Assembly: GCA_913020275.1 (NCBI GenBank)
Contig: CAJWBV010000048.1
Coordinates: forward strand, 1-6,629
Reading direction: 5' to 3'
DNA: 6,629 nucleotides
Origin: an uncultured Rhodobiaceae bacterium
Lineage (GTDB): Bacteria; Pseudomonadota; Alphaproteobacteria; RS24
Positions 1-6,468 of the stretch are shown piece after piece (positions within the stretch are counted from its first letter, which is position 1; each line of letters opens with the position of its first letter). A program made the translations under genes and the position numbers. Under the pieces are notes generated by a model. That model saw only the letters and a list, made by a program, of their open reading frames with translations, was not told where the DNA came from and did not search any database.

Positions 1-1271
1 CCGACAAGGCCCGCGCGGTCTATGGCAAAACGCACGGGAAGATTTTGCAAGGCCACATCATGAATAACTTGGTCATAGGCGCGCTGCAAAAAGGTCGAAT
101 ATATCGCGGCAAAGGGCTTGAACCCTTCCGTCGCCAGCCCGGCGGCAAAGGTTACGCCATGCTGTTCGGCGATGCCGACATCGAAGCACCGCGCCGGAAA
201 CGCTTCGGCGAATTTATCAAGGCCGGTGCCTGACGGCATGGCCGCCGTAATGCCGACAATTTTGTCGTCATGGGTGGCCTCGGCAATCAGCGCTTTGGCA
301 AATACGGATGTGTAGCTCGCCGCTTTGGGTTCCGCCTTTGACTGAACGCCGGTGATCACATCAAATTTGGAGACCCCGTGATATTTGTCGCTGGCCGCTT
401 CAGCGGGTGCGTAGCCGTGCCCCTTTTTGGTCACCACATGAATGAGTGTCGGGCCGTCGCTGGTTTTGCGGACGTTTTGCAGGACCGGCATAAGATGGTC
501 GAGATTGTGCCCGTCGACAGGGCCTACATAGTAAAAGCCCATTTCCTCAAACAATGTGCCGCCTGTAGCAAGCCCGCGCGCATATTCTTCAATCTGGCGC
601 GCTTTTTCCTCAATGCCGTCCGAGAACATGCTCGCCACCCCTTTGGCGAGCCGGCGCATCGACTTATAGGTCGTGCCCGAAAGCAGGCGCGCAAGATAGG
701 CGCTCATGGCACCGACGGGCGGTGCAATCGACATGTCATTGTCATTCAGAATAACAATCAGCCGGTTTTTCAGCGCGCCGGCATTATTCATGGCCTCAAA
801 CGCCATGCCTGCGCTCATAGCCCCGTCGCCAATGACGGCGATGACGTGATTGTCATTGTCCATGAGATCGCGTGCTACGGCCATGCCAAGACCGGCGGAA
901 ATCGATGTCGAACTATGCGCTGCGCCGAACGGGTCGTAGACGCTTTCCGCCCGCTTGGTGAAGCCGGAGAGCCCGCCCCCTTTGCGCAAGGTGCGAATGC
1001 GGTCGCGGCGTCCGGTCAGAATTTTGTGCGGATAGGCCTGATGCCCGACATCCCAGATAATCCTGTCTTCAGGCGTGTTGAAAACATGGTGCAGGGCCAC
1101 GGTCAGCTCCACTACCCCAAGCCCCGCGCCCAGATGCCCGCCGGTTTCCGACACAGCCGAAATGGTTTCGTGGCGCAATTCGTCGGCAAGCTGGCGCAGA
1201 TCTTCGCTCGGCAATTTACGCAAATCCGCCGGATTTGTGATTTTGTCAAGAAGAGGGGTCGGGCTTGTCAT
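1..1271 (-). CDS. dxs: 1-deoxy-D-xylulose-5-phosphate synthase (partial, C-terminus outside window)
   Basis: Dxs is the thiamine-diphosphate enzyme that condenses pyruvate with glyceraldehyde 3-phosphate to give 1-deoxy-D-xylulose 5-phosphate, the entry step of the cytoplasmic MEP isoprenoid pathway (the product also feeds thiamine and pyridoxal synthesis). About 423 residues are present out of a usual length near 620-650. Visible marks are GGHLGAGLG with the active-site His at residue 46, [10 protein letters not shown] (74-83), AAHSSTSIS around His119, the ThDP/Mg motif starting GDGAMSAG at 148 and closing with NN at 162-163, then [11 protein letters not shown] and [10 protein letters not shown] with catalytic Glu369, matching E. 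coli Glu370. The last visible residues, DRAGLV, are typical of the family. The ATG start is preceded by GAGGA at 5 bases. It lies 31 bases after ispA and is the last visible gene of the operon. No missing key residue is seen. The identification is firm. Confidence 0.97.
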   Translation of the reverse strand, partial: MTSPTPLLDKITNPADLRKLPSEDLRQLADELRHETISAVSETGGHLGAGLGVVELTVALHHVFNTPEDRIIWDVGHQAYPHKILTGRRDRIRTLRKGGGLSGFTKRAESVYDPFGAAHSSTSISAGLGMAVARDLMDNDNHVIAVIGDGAMSAGMAFEAMNNAGALKNRLIVILNDNDMSIAPPVGAMSAYLARLLSGTTYKSMRRLAKGVASMFSDGIEEKARQIEEYARGLATGGTLFEEMGFYYVGPVDGHNLDHLMPVLQNVRKTSDGPTLIHVVTKKGHGYAPAEAASDKYHGVSKFDVITGVQSKAEPKAASYTSVFAKALIAEATHDDKIVGITAAMPSGTGLDKFAEAFPARCFDVGIAEQHGVTFAAGLATEGFKPFAAIYSTFLQRAYDQVIHDVALQNLPVRFAIDRAGLV

Positions 1272-1276
1272 CGGAT

Positions 1277-1281
1277 TCCTC
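1277..1281 (-). promoter_or_regulatory. Ribosome binding site of dxs
   Basis: GAGGA on the minus strand, 5 bases before the dxs ATG. It is the only good Shine-Dalgarno sequence in the 31-base gap after ispA and it fixes the dxs start. Confidence 0.6.
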
Positions 1282-1302
1282 AATTAATTTGGGGCGTTTG
1301 TA

Positions 1303-2190
1303 TCAGCTTCGCCGCTGAATAACAAATGCGGCAGCTTCGCGCAACGGCTCGGCACGCTCACCAAAGGCATCGAGATAGCTCACTGCCTGATGCGACAATT
1401 GCAATGCTTGTTCGCGTGCGCGCTCTACCCCCAGCAAGGAAACGAAAGTGCTTTTGTCCTGCGCGTCATCTTTGCCGACAGATTTCCCCAAAATATCGGC
1501 GTCGCCCTCAATGTCCAGCACATCATCGGCGATTTGATAGGCCAGCCCGATATCATGCGCAAAGCCAGACAGCGCGTTGCGCTCGCTTGCCTCCGCACCA
1601 CCCAGAATGGCTCCGGCATCAACCGCGAAACTAATGAGCGCACCGGTTTTCATTTTCTGCAACCGCGTCAGGCCACCTGCATCCAGCGTATCGCGCGCCG
1701 CCATCATGTCGATCATCTGCCCGCCGACCATGCCTTGCATGCCCGACGCGCGTGCCAGCCCCGCAACCAGATCAAGGCGCGTGGTCACGGTTTTGTGCGT
1801 CGCCTCATCAGCCAATATTTCAAAGGCAAGGCTGATCAGCGCATCGCCCGCCAGTATCGCGGTCGCTTCGTCAAAGGCTTTGTGCAGGGCCGGCTTGCCA
1901 CGCCGCATATCGTCATCATCCATACATGGCAGATCATCATGGATCAGCGAATAGCAATGAATACACTCAATCGCGCTTGCCACGCGAATGGCGGCAGGTT
2001 CCGGTGCGTCGAAAATTTTCGCAGTTGCCAAACATAAAAAAGGGCGAAACCCCTTGCCATCGGCGAGAACCGTGTAGCGCATGGCCTCATATAGGCGCCC
2101 CTCGTGGCCGTCGGGCACGGCCAAAAGCGTGTCCAGCGCTGTGTTTACTTGCCCGGCTGCATCTTGCAACAGCTTATGAAAGCCGGACAT
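1303..2190 (-). CDS. ispA: Farnesyl diphosphate synthase (polyprenyl synthetase family)
   Basis: Adds isopentenyl diphosphate to dimethylallyl and then geranyl diphosphate to make C15 farnesyl diphosphate, the precursor of undecaprenyl phosphate, quinone side chains and other prenyl groups; a soluble all-alpha enzyme. The 295 residues fit the family. The first Asp-rich motif is DDLPCMDDDD at 85-94 with the two-residue insertion typical of bacterial (type II) FPP synthases, preceded by IHCYSLIH as in E. coli IspA and followed by MRRGKP. The second is DDVLD at 222-226, after GLAYQIA. GMVGGQMID (153-161) and the Lys-Thr-Gly at 181-183 are also in place. The usual N-terminal GGKRxRP reads DGKGFRP (44-50); the Lys and final Arg expected to bind diphosphate remain. 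The ATG lies 9 bases after the xseB stop, and its AGGG Shine-Dalgarno overlaps that stop, suggesting translational coupling. Chain length C15 is inferred from the motifs; a C20 product is less likely. Confidence 0.95.
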   Translation of the reverse strand: MSGFHKLLQDAAGQVNTALDTLLAVPDGHEGRLYEAMRYTVLADGKGFRPFLCLATAKIFDAPEPAAIRVASAIECIHCYSLIHDDLPCMDDDDMRRGKPALHKAFDEATAILAGDALISLAFEILADEATHKTVTTRLDLVAGLARASGMQGMVGGQMIDMMAARDTLDAGGLTRLQKMKTGALISFAVDAGAILGGAEASERNALSGFAHDIGLAYQIADDVLDIEGDADILGKSVGKDDAQDKSTFVSLLGVERAREQALQLSHQAVSYLDAFGERAEPLREAAAFVIQRRS

Positions 2191-2197
2191 GTGTTTG

Positions 2198-2201
2198 CCC
2201 T
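2198..2201 (-). promoter_or_regulatory. Ribosome binding site of ispA overlapping the xseB stop
   Basis: AGGG on the minus strand, 7 bases before the ispA ATG. It shares bases with the TAG stop of xseB, an arrangement that fits ribosomes passing directly from xseB to ispA. Confidence 0.45.
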
Positions 2202-2454
2202 ATTTCTCGTCCAGCGGTTGCGTGCCCGCACCGCCATCGGAAATTTTTTCAATGCGCATTTGGGCATCATGTAATTTTTCATCGCAATATGCGCGCAGCT
2301 GGCTGCCGCGCTGATAAATCTCAATGGAGGCTTCAAGCGCAACATCGCCGCGTTCCAGACGCTCGACAATGGTTTCAAGCTCGGCCAGTGCCGCCTCGAA
2401 ACTCAGCTCGCGAATATCTTCTGCGATCTCGGTTTTTCCGTCATCTGCCATCAT
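2200..2454 (-). CDS. xseB: Exodeoxyribonuclease VII small subunit
   Basis: XseB binds several copies to the catalytic XseA subunit to form exonuclease VII, which degrades single-stranded DNA from both ends to short oligonucleotides and takes part in mismatch repair and removal of damaged ends. The product has 84 residues, the usual size. The family core runs from LSFEAALAELETIVERLE (17-34) through GDVALEASIEIY to RGSQLRAYCDEKL and AQMRIEKI, two amphipathic helices expected to form a coiled coil; the acidic N-terminus and the tail after residue 72 look disordered. Two adjacent ATGs (2454 and 2451) can start it. GGAGA at 2458-2462 is 3 bases from the first and 6 from the second, so the second (83 residues) may be the one used. 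It sits 18 bases after the hydrolase gene and 9 before ispA. xseA is not in this window. Confidence 0.95.
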   Translation of the reverse strand: MMADDGKTEIAEDIRELSFEAALAELETIVERLERGDVALEASIEIYQRGSQLRAYCDEKLHDAQMRIEKISDGGAGTQPLDEK

Positions 2455-2472
2455 GTCTCTCCATGCGCACGG

Positions 2473-3531
2473 CTAGGCGGTCGTATAATTATATACGCCA
2501 TCATCATCCAAATGCATATTTACCAACTTGCGATGCACCAGGCACATCAAATGCGCGAGGCTTTCACCGGTCGCCATGAAGTAAGTGTCAGCGGTGATTT
2601 TGCGTTTGAACAGGGCCGAAAAAATTTCCCGGTCGACCGCACGGCGCGGGGTTTTGCAAACATCCAGAAGCCGCGTCATGGCGTTTTCATGGCCGTCGAC
2701 CAGCGCATCAAGGCGCGCATGCAATCCGTAAAACGGCTCGTTATGAGCCGGCAAAACCAGCGCATCGCCGGGCAGTTCCTTGCGCAATCTTATGCAACTG
2801 TCGATCCAGTCCTGCAGCGGATTGGCGAAAGGTTCGGTCGGAAACAGCGATACATTTGACGAGATGCGCGGAATAACCTGATCGCCGGAAATCAGCACAT
2901 TCAAATCGGCACAATAGAGACAGGCATGTTCAGGCGCGTGTCCGCCGCCAATTTCCACCCGCCAGATGCGCCCGCCAATCTCCAGCTCATCATCTTGCTT
3001 GATGCGGTTATACGCCTGCGGCAGTGGGAAAATATGCTGACCGAAGCCGCCAAAACGCTCGCTGTAGCGCGCCAGTCCAGATTCAGAAAATCCGGCGCGG
3101 TGATAAAACCGAATGGCTTCGTCGGGCGCTTTGAGGCCCGTGTCTCCGGCCATTGCGCGGCACATCAGATAATCGGTGCGTGACATATAAAATTCGGCAT
3201 CGAACCTTTTTACCAGCCAGCCGGCCAGCCCGACATGGTCGGGGTGCATATGCGTCACCAGCACACGCGAAATGGGCTTGTTGTCCATAATGCCGGTAAA
3301 CAATGTCTCATAGTTTTGTCGCGCGCTGTCCATATCAACGCAAGTGTCGACCAGCACCCAGCTGTCGCCGTCATCAATCAGCCAGATATTGATGTGATCG
3401 AGCGTGTAAGGCAGCTGCATGCGCACCCAATAGACGCCGTCGGCGACCGCGATCGCCTTGCCGGGTTCCGGCAATGTCTCGAAAGGATATTGCAGGCCAT
3501 GCGCCTGCGGCTGTGACAATTTCGTACTCAC
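2473..3531 (-). CDS. MBL-fold metallo-hydrolase with LACTB2-like C-terminal region
   Basis: A metallo-beta-lactamase-fold hydrolase of 352 residues with unknown substrate. The metal ligands are clear: THMHPDH at 93-99 (His94, His96, Asp98, His99), His198 in GGGHAPEH, Asp217 in ISGDQVI and His263 in LPAHNEPF, so a dinuclear Zn site is expected. A stretch from about 271 to 340 (beginning HARLDALVDGHENAM) resembles the winged-helix end of the LACTB2-like branch, which includes thioesterase-like and endoribonuclease-like members, so reaction class cannot be assigned from sequence. No signal peptide is seen, hence cytoplasmic. I chose GTG at 3531 because AGAGG lies 6 bases before it. The frame stays open to an ATG at 3615, but that would add 28 residues translated from the palindromic AT-rich spacer and has no ribosome site. 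It is the first gene of the run leading into xseB, ispA and dxs, 18 bases before xseB, and is divergent from the dehydrogenase gene. Confidence 0.88.
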   Translation of the reverse strand: MSTKLSQPQAHGLQYPFETLPEPGKAIAVADGVYWVRMQLPYTLDHINIWLIDDGDSWVLVDTCVDMDSARQNYETLFTGIMDNKPISRVLVTHMHPDHVGLAGWLVKRFDAEFYMSRTDYLMCRAMAGDTGLKAPDEAIRFYHRAGFSESGLARYSERFGGFGQHIFPLPQAYNRIKQDDELEIGGRIWRVEIGGGHAPEHACLYCADLNVLISGDQVIPRISSNVSLFPTEPFANPLQDWIDSCIRLRKELPGDALVLPAHNEPFYGLHARLDALVDGHENAMTRLLDVCKTPRRAVDREIFSALFKRKITADTYFMATGESLAHLMCLVHRKLVNMHLDDDGVYNYTTA

Positions 3532-3537
3532 GATAAA

Positions 3538-3542
3538 CCTCT
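3538..3542 (-). promoter_or_regulatory. Ribosome binding site deciding the GTG start of the MBL hydrolase
   Basis: AGAGG on the minus strand, separated by TTTATC (6 bases) from GTG at 3531. No comparable site precedes the in-frame ATG at 3615, so this motif decides the start. Confidence 0.6.
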
Positions 3543-3546
3543 TCGT

Positions 3547-3567
3547 TTTTTTCCGGTTCGGAAAAAA
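3547..3567. repeat. Perfect inverted repeat, 9-base arms, 3-base centre
   Basis: The arms TTTTTTCCG and CGGAAAAAA flank a GTT centre. Allowing one bulged T, the pairing extends by CG on each side (3544-3569). In the minus-strand transcript it would form a hairpin ending just before the AGAGG site of the hydrolase gene. The T-run on both strands resembles a bidirectional terminator, but it lies between divergent starts, where a terminator for these genes has no obvious use. An operator or a leader hairpin is more plausible. Confidence 0.6.
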
Positions 3568-3572
3568 CGGAT

Positions 3573-3585
3573 TTTCAATTTGAAA
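3573..3585. repeat. 13-base palindrome TTTCAA-T-TTGAAA
   Basis: Six-base arms TTTCAA and TTGAAA around one T, five bases from the neighbouring inverted repeat. Each arm gives TTGAAA on its own strand, a fair match to a -35 box pointing outward to the gene on that side. It could be an operator or overlapping divergent -35 elements. Short AT-rich palindromes also occur by chance. Confidence 0.4.
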
Positions 3586-3628
3586 TCGGTGTACCATATT
3601 TACTCCGACTTCCAAAATTGAATGAAAC

Positions 3629-3633
3629 GGGGA
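3629..3633 (+). promoter_or_regulatory. Ribosome binding site deciding the TTG start of the dehydrogenase
   Basis: GGGGA, separated by TTTATT (6 bases) from TTG at 3640. The in-frame ATG at 3622 has no Shine-Dalgarno sequence upstream and would place this GGGGA inside the coding region. Confidence 0.5.
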
Positions 3634-3639
3634 TTTATT

Positions 3640-4605
3640 TTGAACACACCGCCGACCTTACGAAAAACGGCCTTGATAACAGGTGCTTCTGCTGGCATTG
3701 GGCGCGACTATGCCCGATATCTCGCGGCCGAGGGGTATGACCTTATTTTGACAGCACGGCGCAAGACGCGCCTTGAAGAAGTGGCGCGTGAACTGTCCGG
3801 TGCATTCGGCACGCAAGTAACCGTGCTGACCGCCGATCTGACAGATCCGGCCGCACCGACGAAACTGGCGGCGGATATTCGAAAAAAAAGACTTCAAGTC
3901 GACTATCTCGTCAATAATGCCGGCTATCAGGTGCCGGGATTTTTCGACCGCGTGCGTTGGGATGTGCAACGCGACATGATGCAAATCATGATGACGGCAG
4001 TAGCCGAGCTTTGCCATATTTTCGGGCCGGAAATGGCCGCGCGCGGCTTCGGGCGCATTGTCAATATTTCCTCCGTCGCCGCTTTTGTGCCCGGACAGGC
4101 GGGTGGCGCGCTTTACCCTTCGGTGAAAGCCTTTGTTTTGCGCTTGAGCCAGAGCCTTGCCACCGAATATCAGACGGCCGGTGTGCATGTGGTTGCCGTG
4201 TGTCCGGGCTTTACCTGGAGCGAATTTCACGATGTTGTCGGCAATCGGGCGCAAATGAACAAGCTACCGGGTTTCATGTGGCTGGACGGCCCCAAGGTTG
4301 TCTCGGACGCGCATAATGCCGTTGAAGCCGGGCGCGGGCCGATCGTCGTCAATGGCTGGGTCTATAAGGTGCTCGCCACATTACTTCAGATTATCCCCGA
4401 CAACTGGGTTGGCCGCCTTGCCGCGCGCGGGACGCGCAATAGTGCGCTACGCCCGGAAGATGCGCGCGACGAGCCGGTTTCACCGACACCTAAAGGCCCG
4501 ACCAAAAAGCCTGCAAAAAGATCAAACGGGAAATCGTCCCGAACCGCCAAAACACCTGCGCGCAAACCCGCCAAGCGCACCGGCAAACAGGCAGATAACG
4601 GGTAA
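3640..4605 (+). CDS. Short-chain dehydrogenase/reductase (SDR) with basic Lys/Pro-rich tail
   Basis: An NAD(P)-dependent oxidoreductase of the classical SDR type, 321 residues from the TTG start; substrate not predictable. From the N-terminus, the dinucleotide motif TGASAGIG is at 14-21 and ARR follows the second strand (39-41), which hints at NADP. AD at 65-66 and NNAG at 92-95 follow. The catalytic set is Ser144 or Ser145 in NISS with Tyr159 and Lys163 in YPSVK. The PG motif is at 189-190 (CPGF). The Rossmann part ends near 255. The last 40 or so residues, with two PAKR units in KKPAK and RKPAKRTGK stretches, are rich in Lys, Arg, Pro, Ala and Ser and look disordered, unlike a typical SDR. 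A TTG start is chosen for its GGGGA at 6 bases; ATG at 3622 (327 residues) is the alternative. It is the first gene of a pair with sua5, whose ATG follows the TAA stop after 4 bases. Confidence 0.9.
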   Translation: MNTPPTLRKTALITGASAGIGRDYARYLAAEGYDLILTARRKTRLEEVARELSGAFGTQVTVLTADLTDPAAPTKLAADIRKKRLQVDYLVNNAGYQVPGFFDRVRWDVQRDMMQIMMTAVAELCHIFGPEMAARGFGRIVNISSVAAFVPGQAGGALYPSVKAFVLRLSQSLATEYQTAGVHVVAVCPGFTWSEFHDVVGNRAQMNKLPGFMWLDGPKVVSDAHNAVEAGRGPIVVNGWVYKVLATLLQIIPDNWVGRLAARGTRNSALRPEDARDEPVSPTPKGPTKKPAKRSNGKSSRTAKTPARKPAKRTGKQADNG

Positions 4606-4609
4606 TTTC

Positions 4610-5563
4610 ATGGCGGTGCTCGCGGCGACACACGCCAATATCACCCGTTGCGCCGAGCGCCTGCGCGCGGGCGGCATTGTCGCCATGCCCACCGAAACCG
4701 TCTATGGGCTGGCCGCCGACGCAACCAACGCGGCGGCGGTGGCGTCTGTATATGCCAGCAAAAACCGGCCAAAAATCAATCCGCTTATCTGTCATGTCGG
4801 CGCGCCGGAAGAGGCGTTTGAACTGGGAGTTTTCAACGCCCATGCGCGCCGTCTGGCCGAGCGTTTCTGGCCTGGTCCGCTCACGCTTGTTGTGCCGCGG
4901 TCTGCCGATTGCCCCGTGAGCGAACTGGCAAGCGCCGGTCTGCCGACATTGGCCCTGCGCTGCCCCGACCACAGTGTCGCCCGCGCATTGCTTGGCGAAA
5001 CCGCCCGACCCCTTGTGGCCCCCAGCGCCAATCCGTCAGGTCAGTTGAGCCCCAGTCAGGCGCACCATGTGAGCGCGCACTTGCCCGATATCGACGTGCT
5101 GGATGGCGGAGCGTGCACTGTCGGGCTCGAGTCGACCATTATCGGCTGCCTGGAAGAAAACCCCACCCTGTTGCGTGTGGGTGGCCTGTCGCGCGATGCA
5201 CTGGAAGCCTGCCTCGACAGGGGCTTGGCGGAATTGCCGGAAAATGCCGACCGCACGGCGCGGCTGGCACCGGGCCGCATGTTGCGCCATTACGCGCCGC
5301 GCGCGCCGCTTTGCATCAATGGGGCAACTCCCGAAGGCGACTATCTTCTGTTGGGTTTCGGGCCTGAGACACCGAACGATGCGGCAGAAAATTTGAGCCC
5401 GTCAGGAGATTTGAACGAGGCCGCCGCCAATCTTTTTGATTGCCTGCATCGGCTGGATGCGCGCGCGCTGGCCGAGAACAAGGCCATCGTCGTCGCCCCC
5501 GTGCCGACGGGTGGGCTGGGTGATGCCATCAACGACCGGCTCAAACGCGCCGCGCAGAATTAA
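4610..5563 (+). CDS. L-threonylcarbamoyladenylate synthase, Sua5 type
   Basis: Makes threonylcarbamoyl-AMP from threonine, bicarbonate and ATP in the cytoplasm; the TsaD complex then transfers the group to A37 of tRNAs reading ANN codons (t6A). The 317 residues are the length of Sua5, not of the short TsaC. The YrdC domain covers about 10-200: PTETVYGLAADA (27-38), KNRPKINPL (51-59, where KGRP is more usual), FWPGPLTLV (86-94), APSANPSG (137-144), the ESTI at 174-177 and LRVGG (188-192). The linker PGRMLRHYAP (221-230) is the typical bridge to the Sua5 domain (about 235-317), which has GFGPE and VAPVPTGGLGDAINDRLKRA. The frame is open for 104 codons upstream, but these overlap the dehydrogenase gene out of frame. 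The ATG at 4610, just before the YrdC domain, is the natural start. A weak GGG lies 7 bases upstream, overlapping the preceding stop, so translational coupling is likely. Confidence 0.94.
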   Translation: MAVLAATHANITRCAERLRAGGIVAMPTETVYGLAADATNAAAVASVYASKNRPKINPLICHVGAPEEAFELGVFNAHARRLAERFWPGPLTLVVPRSADCPVSELASAGLPTLALRCPDHSVARALLGETARPLVAPSANPSGQLSPSQAHHVSAHLPDIDVLDGGACTVGLESTIIGCLEENPTLLRVGGLSRDALEACLDRGLAELPENADRTARLAPGRMLRHYAPRAPLCINGATPEGDYLLLGFGPETPNDAAENLSPSGDLNEAAANLFDCLHRLDARALAENKAIVVAPVPTGGLGDAINDRLKRAAQN

Positions 5564-5587
5564 CCATGATACTCGGTGTTTGCCGCG
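5564..5587. other. Convergent 24-base gap without a visible terminator
   Basis: The gap between the sua5 stop and the stop of the VOC gene is too short for a standard hairpin plus T-run, and I see none in it. Transcripts from both sides probably run into the opposite gene before ending, or termination is factor-dependent. Confidence 0.4.
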
Positions 5588-6436
5588 TCAGCTCGAAAGA
5601 TGCTGGACAAGCAGGGTCGGCACATCCAGACAATGCGATTTGACCGTGCACACACGGGTACCGGGCTTGCGGCCTTCGCGCACTTCCGACACCGCCACAC
5701 TGTTTTCGACCAGCCGGGCATGGGTCGCCTCAATATCGTCGGTCTTTAATGCCAGCCCCCATAAATGATCAAGTCGGGCGTCATATTTTGACGATCCAAT
5801 AACCTCAATGCTCATATGGTTGGTGCGGAAAAAAAGCATGTCGCCACCCCAATCGGGCCGCGATTGTTCCAGCGCCAACCGGATGCCAAGCTGGGTGCCG
5901 TAGAAATTTTTGGAGGCGTCTATATCCGAGGTTTGCACCACCACATGATCAACCCCCGTGCAGGGCCCCGCGCCGGTAACAGGTGCCGGTTTGAGCGCGT
6001 CGGGATCGTCATGGCGAATGGCAAAACTGAAAATGCCGCGCGCGGCATCTTCCGGCCACACCATATTCTGCCAGCTTCGCTCGGCGGTCTCGGCAAGGTC
6101 GGTTCCGTGCCCCGTCAACGGATCGCTAATGTCCAGCCCCGCTTTGCGGGCGCGGTCAATAAACGGGCCGATTTCATCAACACCGAACACCAGCCCCATC
6201 AGCCCCTGCCCCTTATCGGCAATATGCTGGGTCACGCGATCACCGGCCCAACCCGACCCTTCGGCGGCCAGCAATTCGAGATAGGTGTTGTCGAGCACGA
6301 ATAGCGTGTTGGCACTACCATAATCGGGGTGGCGTCCCCGCCAGCTCGGATCGCGCCCCAGCATACGGGCATAATCTCTTGTGGCGGCTTCAAGGTCGGA
6401 CACGGCAATAATAATATGGTCAACACACGCAGACAT
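5588..6436 (-). CDS. VOC superfamily protein with two glyoxalase-like modules
   Basis: A 282-residue protein built from two vicinal-oxygen-chelate modules, about 5-141 and 161-279; the superfamily includes glyoxalases, dioxygenases and epimerases. Module 1 starts DHIIIAVSDLEAA, and its RHPDYGSANTLFVLDNTYLE stretch resembles the Glyoxalase_3-like family. Module 2 starts GVDHVVVQTSDIDASKNFYG and has SIEVI and DHLWGLAL. Likely metal ligands in module 2 are His164, Glu211 and His224. In module 1, His7 and Glu54 are present, but the place of His224 is held by Gly78 in my alignment by eye, so this module may lack a full metal site. No signal peptide or membrane segment is seen. The ATG is fixed by an in-frame TAG 12 bases upstream; no Shine-Dalgarno sequence is visible. 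It follows the edge gene after 32 bases, probably in one transcript, and converges on sua5. Reaction and substrate are unknown. Confidence 0.88.
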   Translation of the reverse strand: MSACVDHIIIAVSDLEAATRDYARMLGRDPSWRGRHPDYGSANTLFVLDNTYLELLAAEGSGWAGDRVTQHIADKGQGLMGLVFGVDEIGPFIDRARKAGLDISDPLTGHGTDLAETAERSWQNMVWPEDAARGIFSFAIRHDDPDALKPAPVTGAGPCTGVDHVVVQTSDIDASKNFYGTQLGIRLALEQSRPDWGGDMLFFRTNHMSIEVIGSSKYDARLDHLWGLALKTDDIEATHARLVENSVAVSEVREGRKPGTRVCTVKSHCLDVPTLLVQHLSS

Positions 6437-6468
6437 GGAAAAACACTAGCAGGGCTGATGGCAGAGGC

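Larger units (their letters stand above)
3532..3639. promoter_or_regulatory. Divergent intergenic region with promoters for both operons
   Basis: This 108-base AT-rich spacer separates the minus-strand hydrolase-xseB-ispA-dxs run from the plus-strand dehydrogenase-sua5 pair, so it should hold both promoters. TTGAAA, close to a sigma70 -35 box, occurs on the plus strand at 3580-3585 and on the minus strand at 3573-3578 as the two arms of one small palindrome. I could not pair either with a convincing -10 box at 16-18 bases. CATATT at 3595-3600 is a possible weak -10 for the plus strand. The promoter role follows from gene layout; the exact boxes are uncertain. Confidence 0.5.

Noticed and set aside
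1272..1302. The dxs upstream gap as a riboswitch or internal promoter
   Set aside because: The 31 bases are too short for a thiamine riboswitch, and no promoter pair is visible; it holds only the ribosome site.
378..1322. A 314-codon plus-strand open frame opposite dxs
   Set aside because: It lies wholly antisense to an unmistakable dxs and runs into the end of ispA. Its translation is rich in His, Arg, Ala and Cys with no domain, as expected for the complement of GC-biased codons.
1390..2037. A 215-codon plus-strand open frame opposite ispA
   Set aside because: It is a shadow of a complete, motif-bearing ispA on the other strand, with no ribosome site or recognisable domain.
3547..3567. 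The inverted repeat with T-runs as a rho-independent terminator
   Set aside because: It lies between two divergent gene starts with no gene ending there, and the stem is mostly A-T with only three G-C pairs. A regulatory role fits the position better.
3532..3615. A 28-residue N-terminal extension of the MBL hydrolase
   Set aside because: The extension would be translated from the palindromic AT-rich spacer and lacks a ribosome site, while GTG at 3531 has AGAGG at ideal spacing.
3658..4254. A 198-codon minus-strand open frame opposite the dehydrogenase
   Set aside because: It is antisense to a clear SDR carrying all family motifs, and no domain or ribosome site supports it.
4298..4609. A 104-codon upstream extension of the sua5 frame
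   Set aside because: It overlaps the 3' end of the dehydrogenase gene in another reading frame, and its translation is Arg- and Pro-rich with no YrdC similarity. The ATG at 4610 fits family length and domain start.
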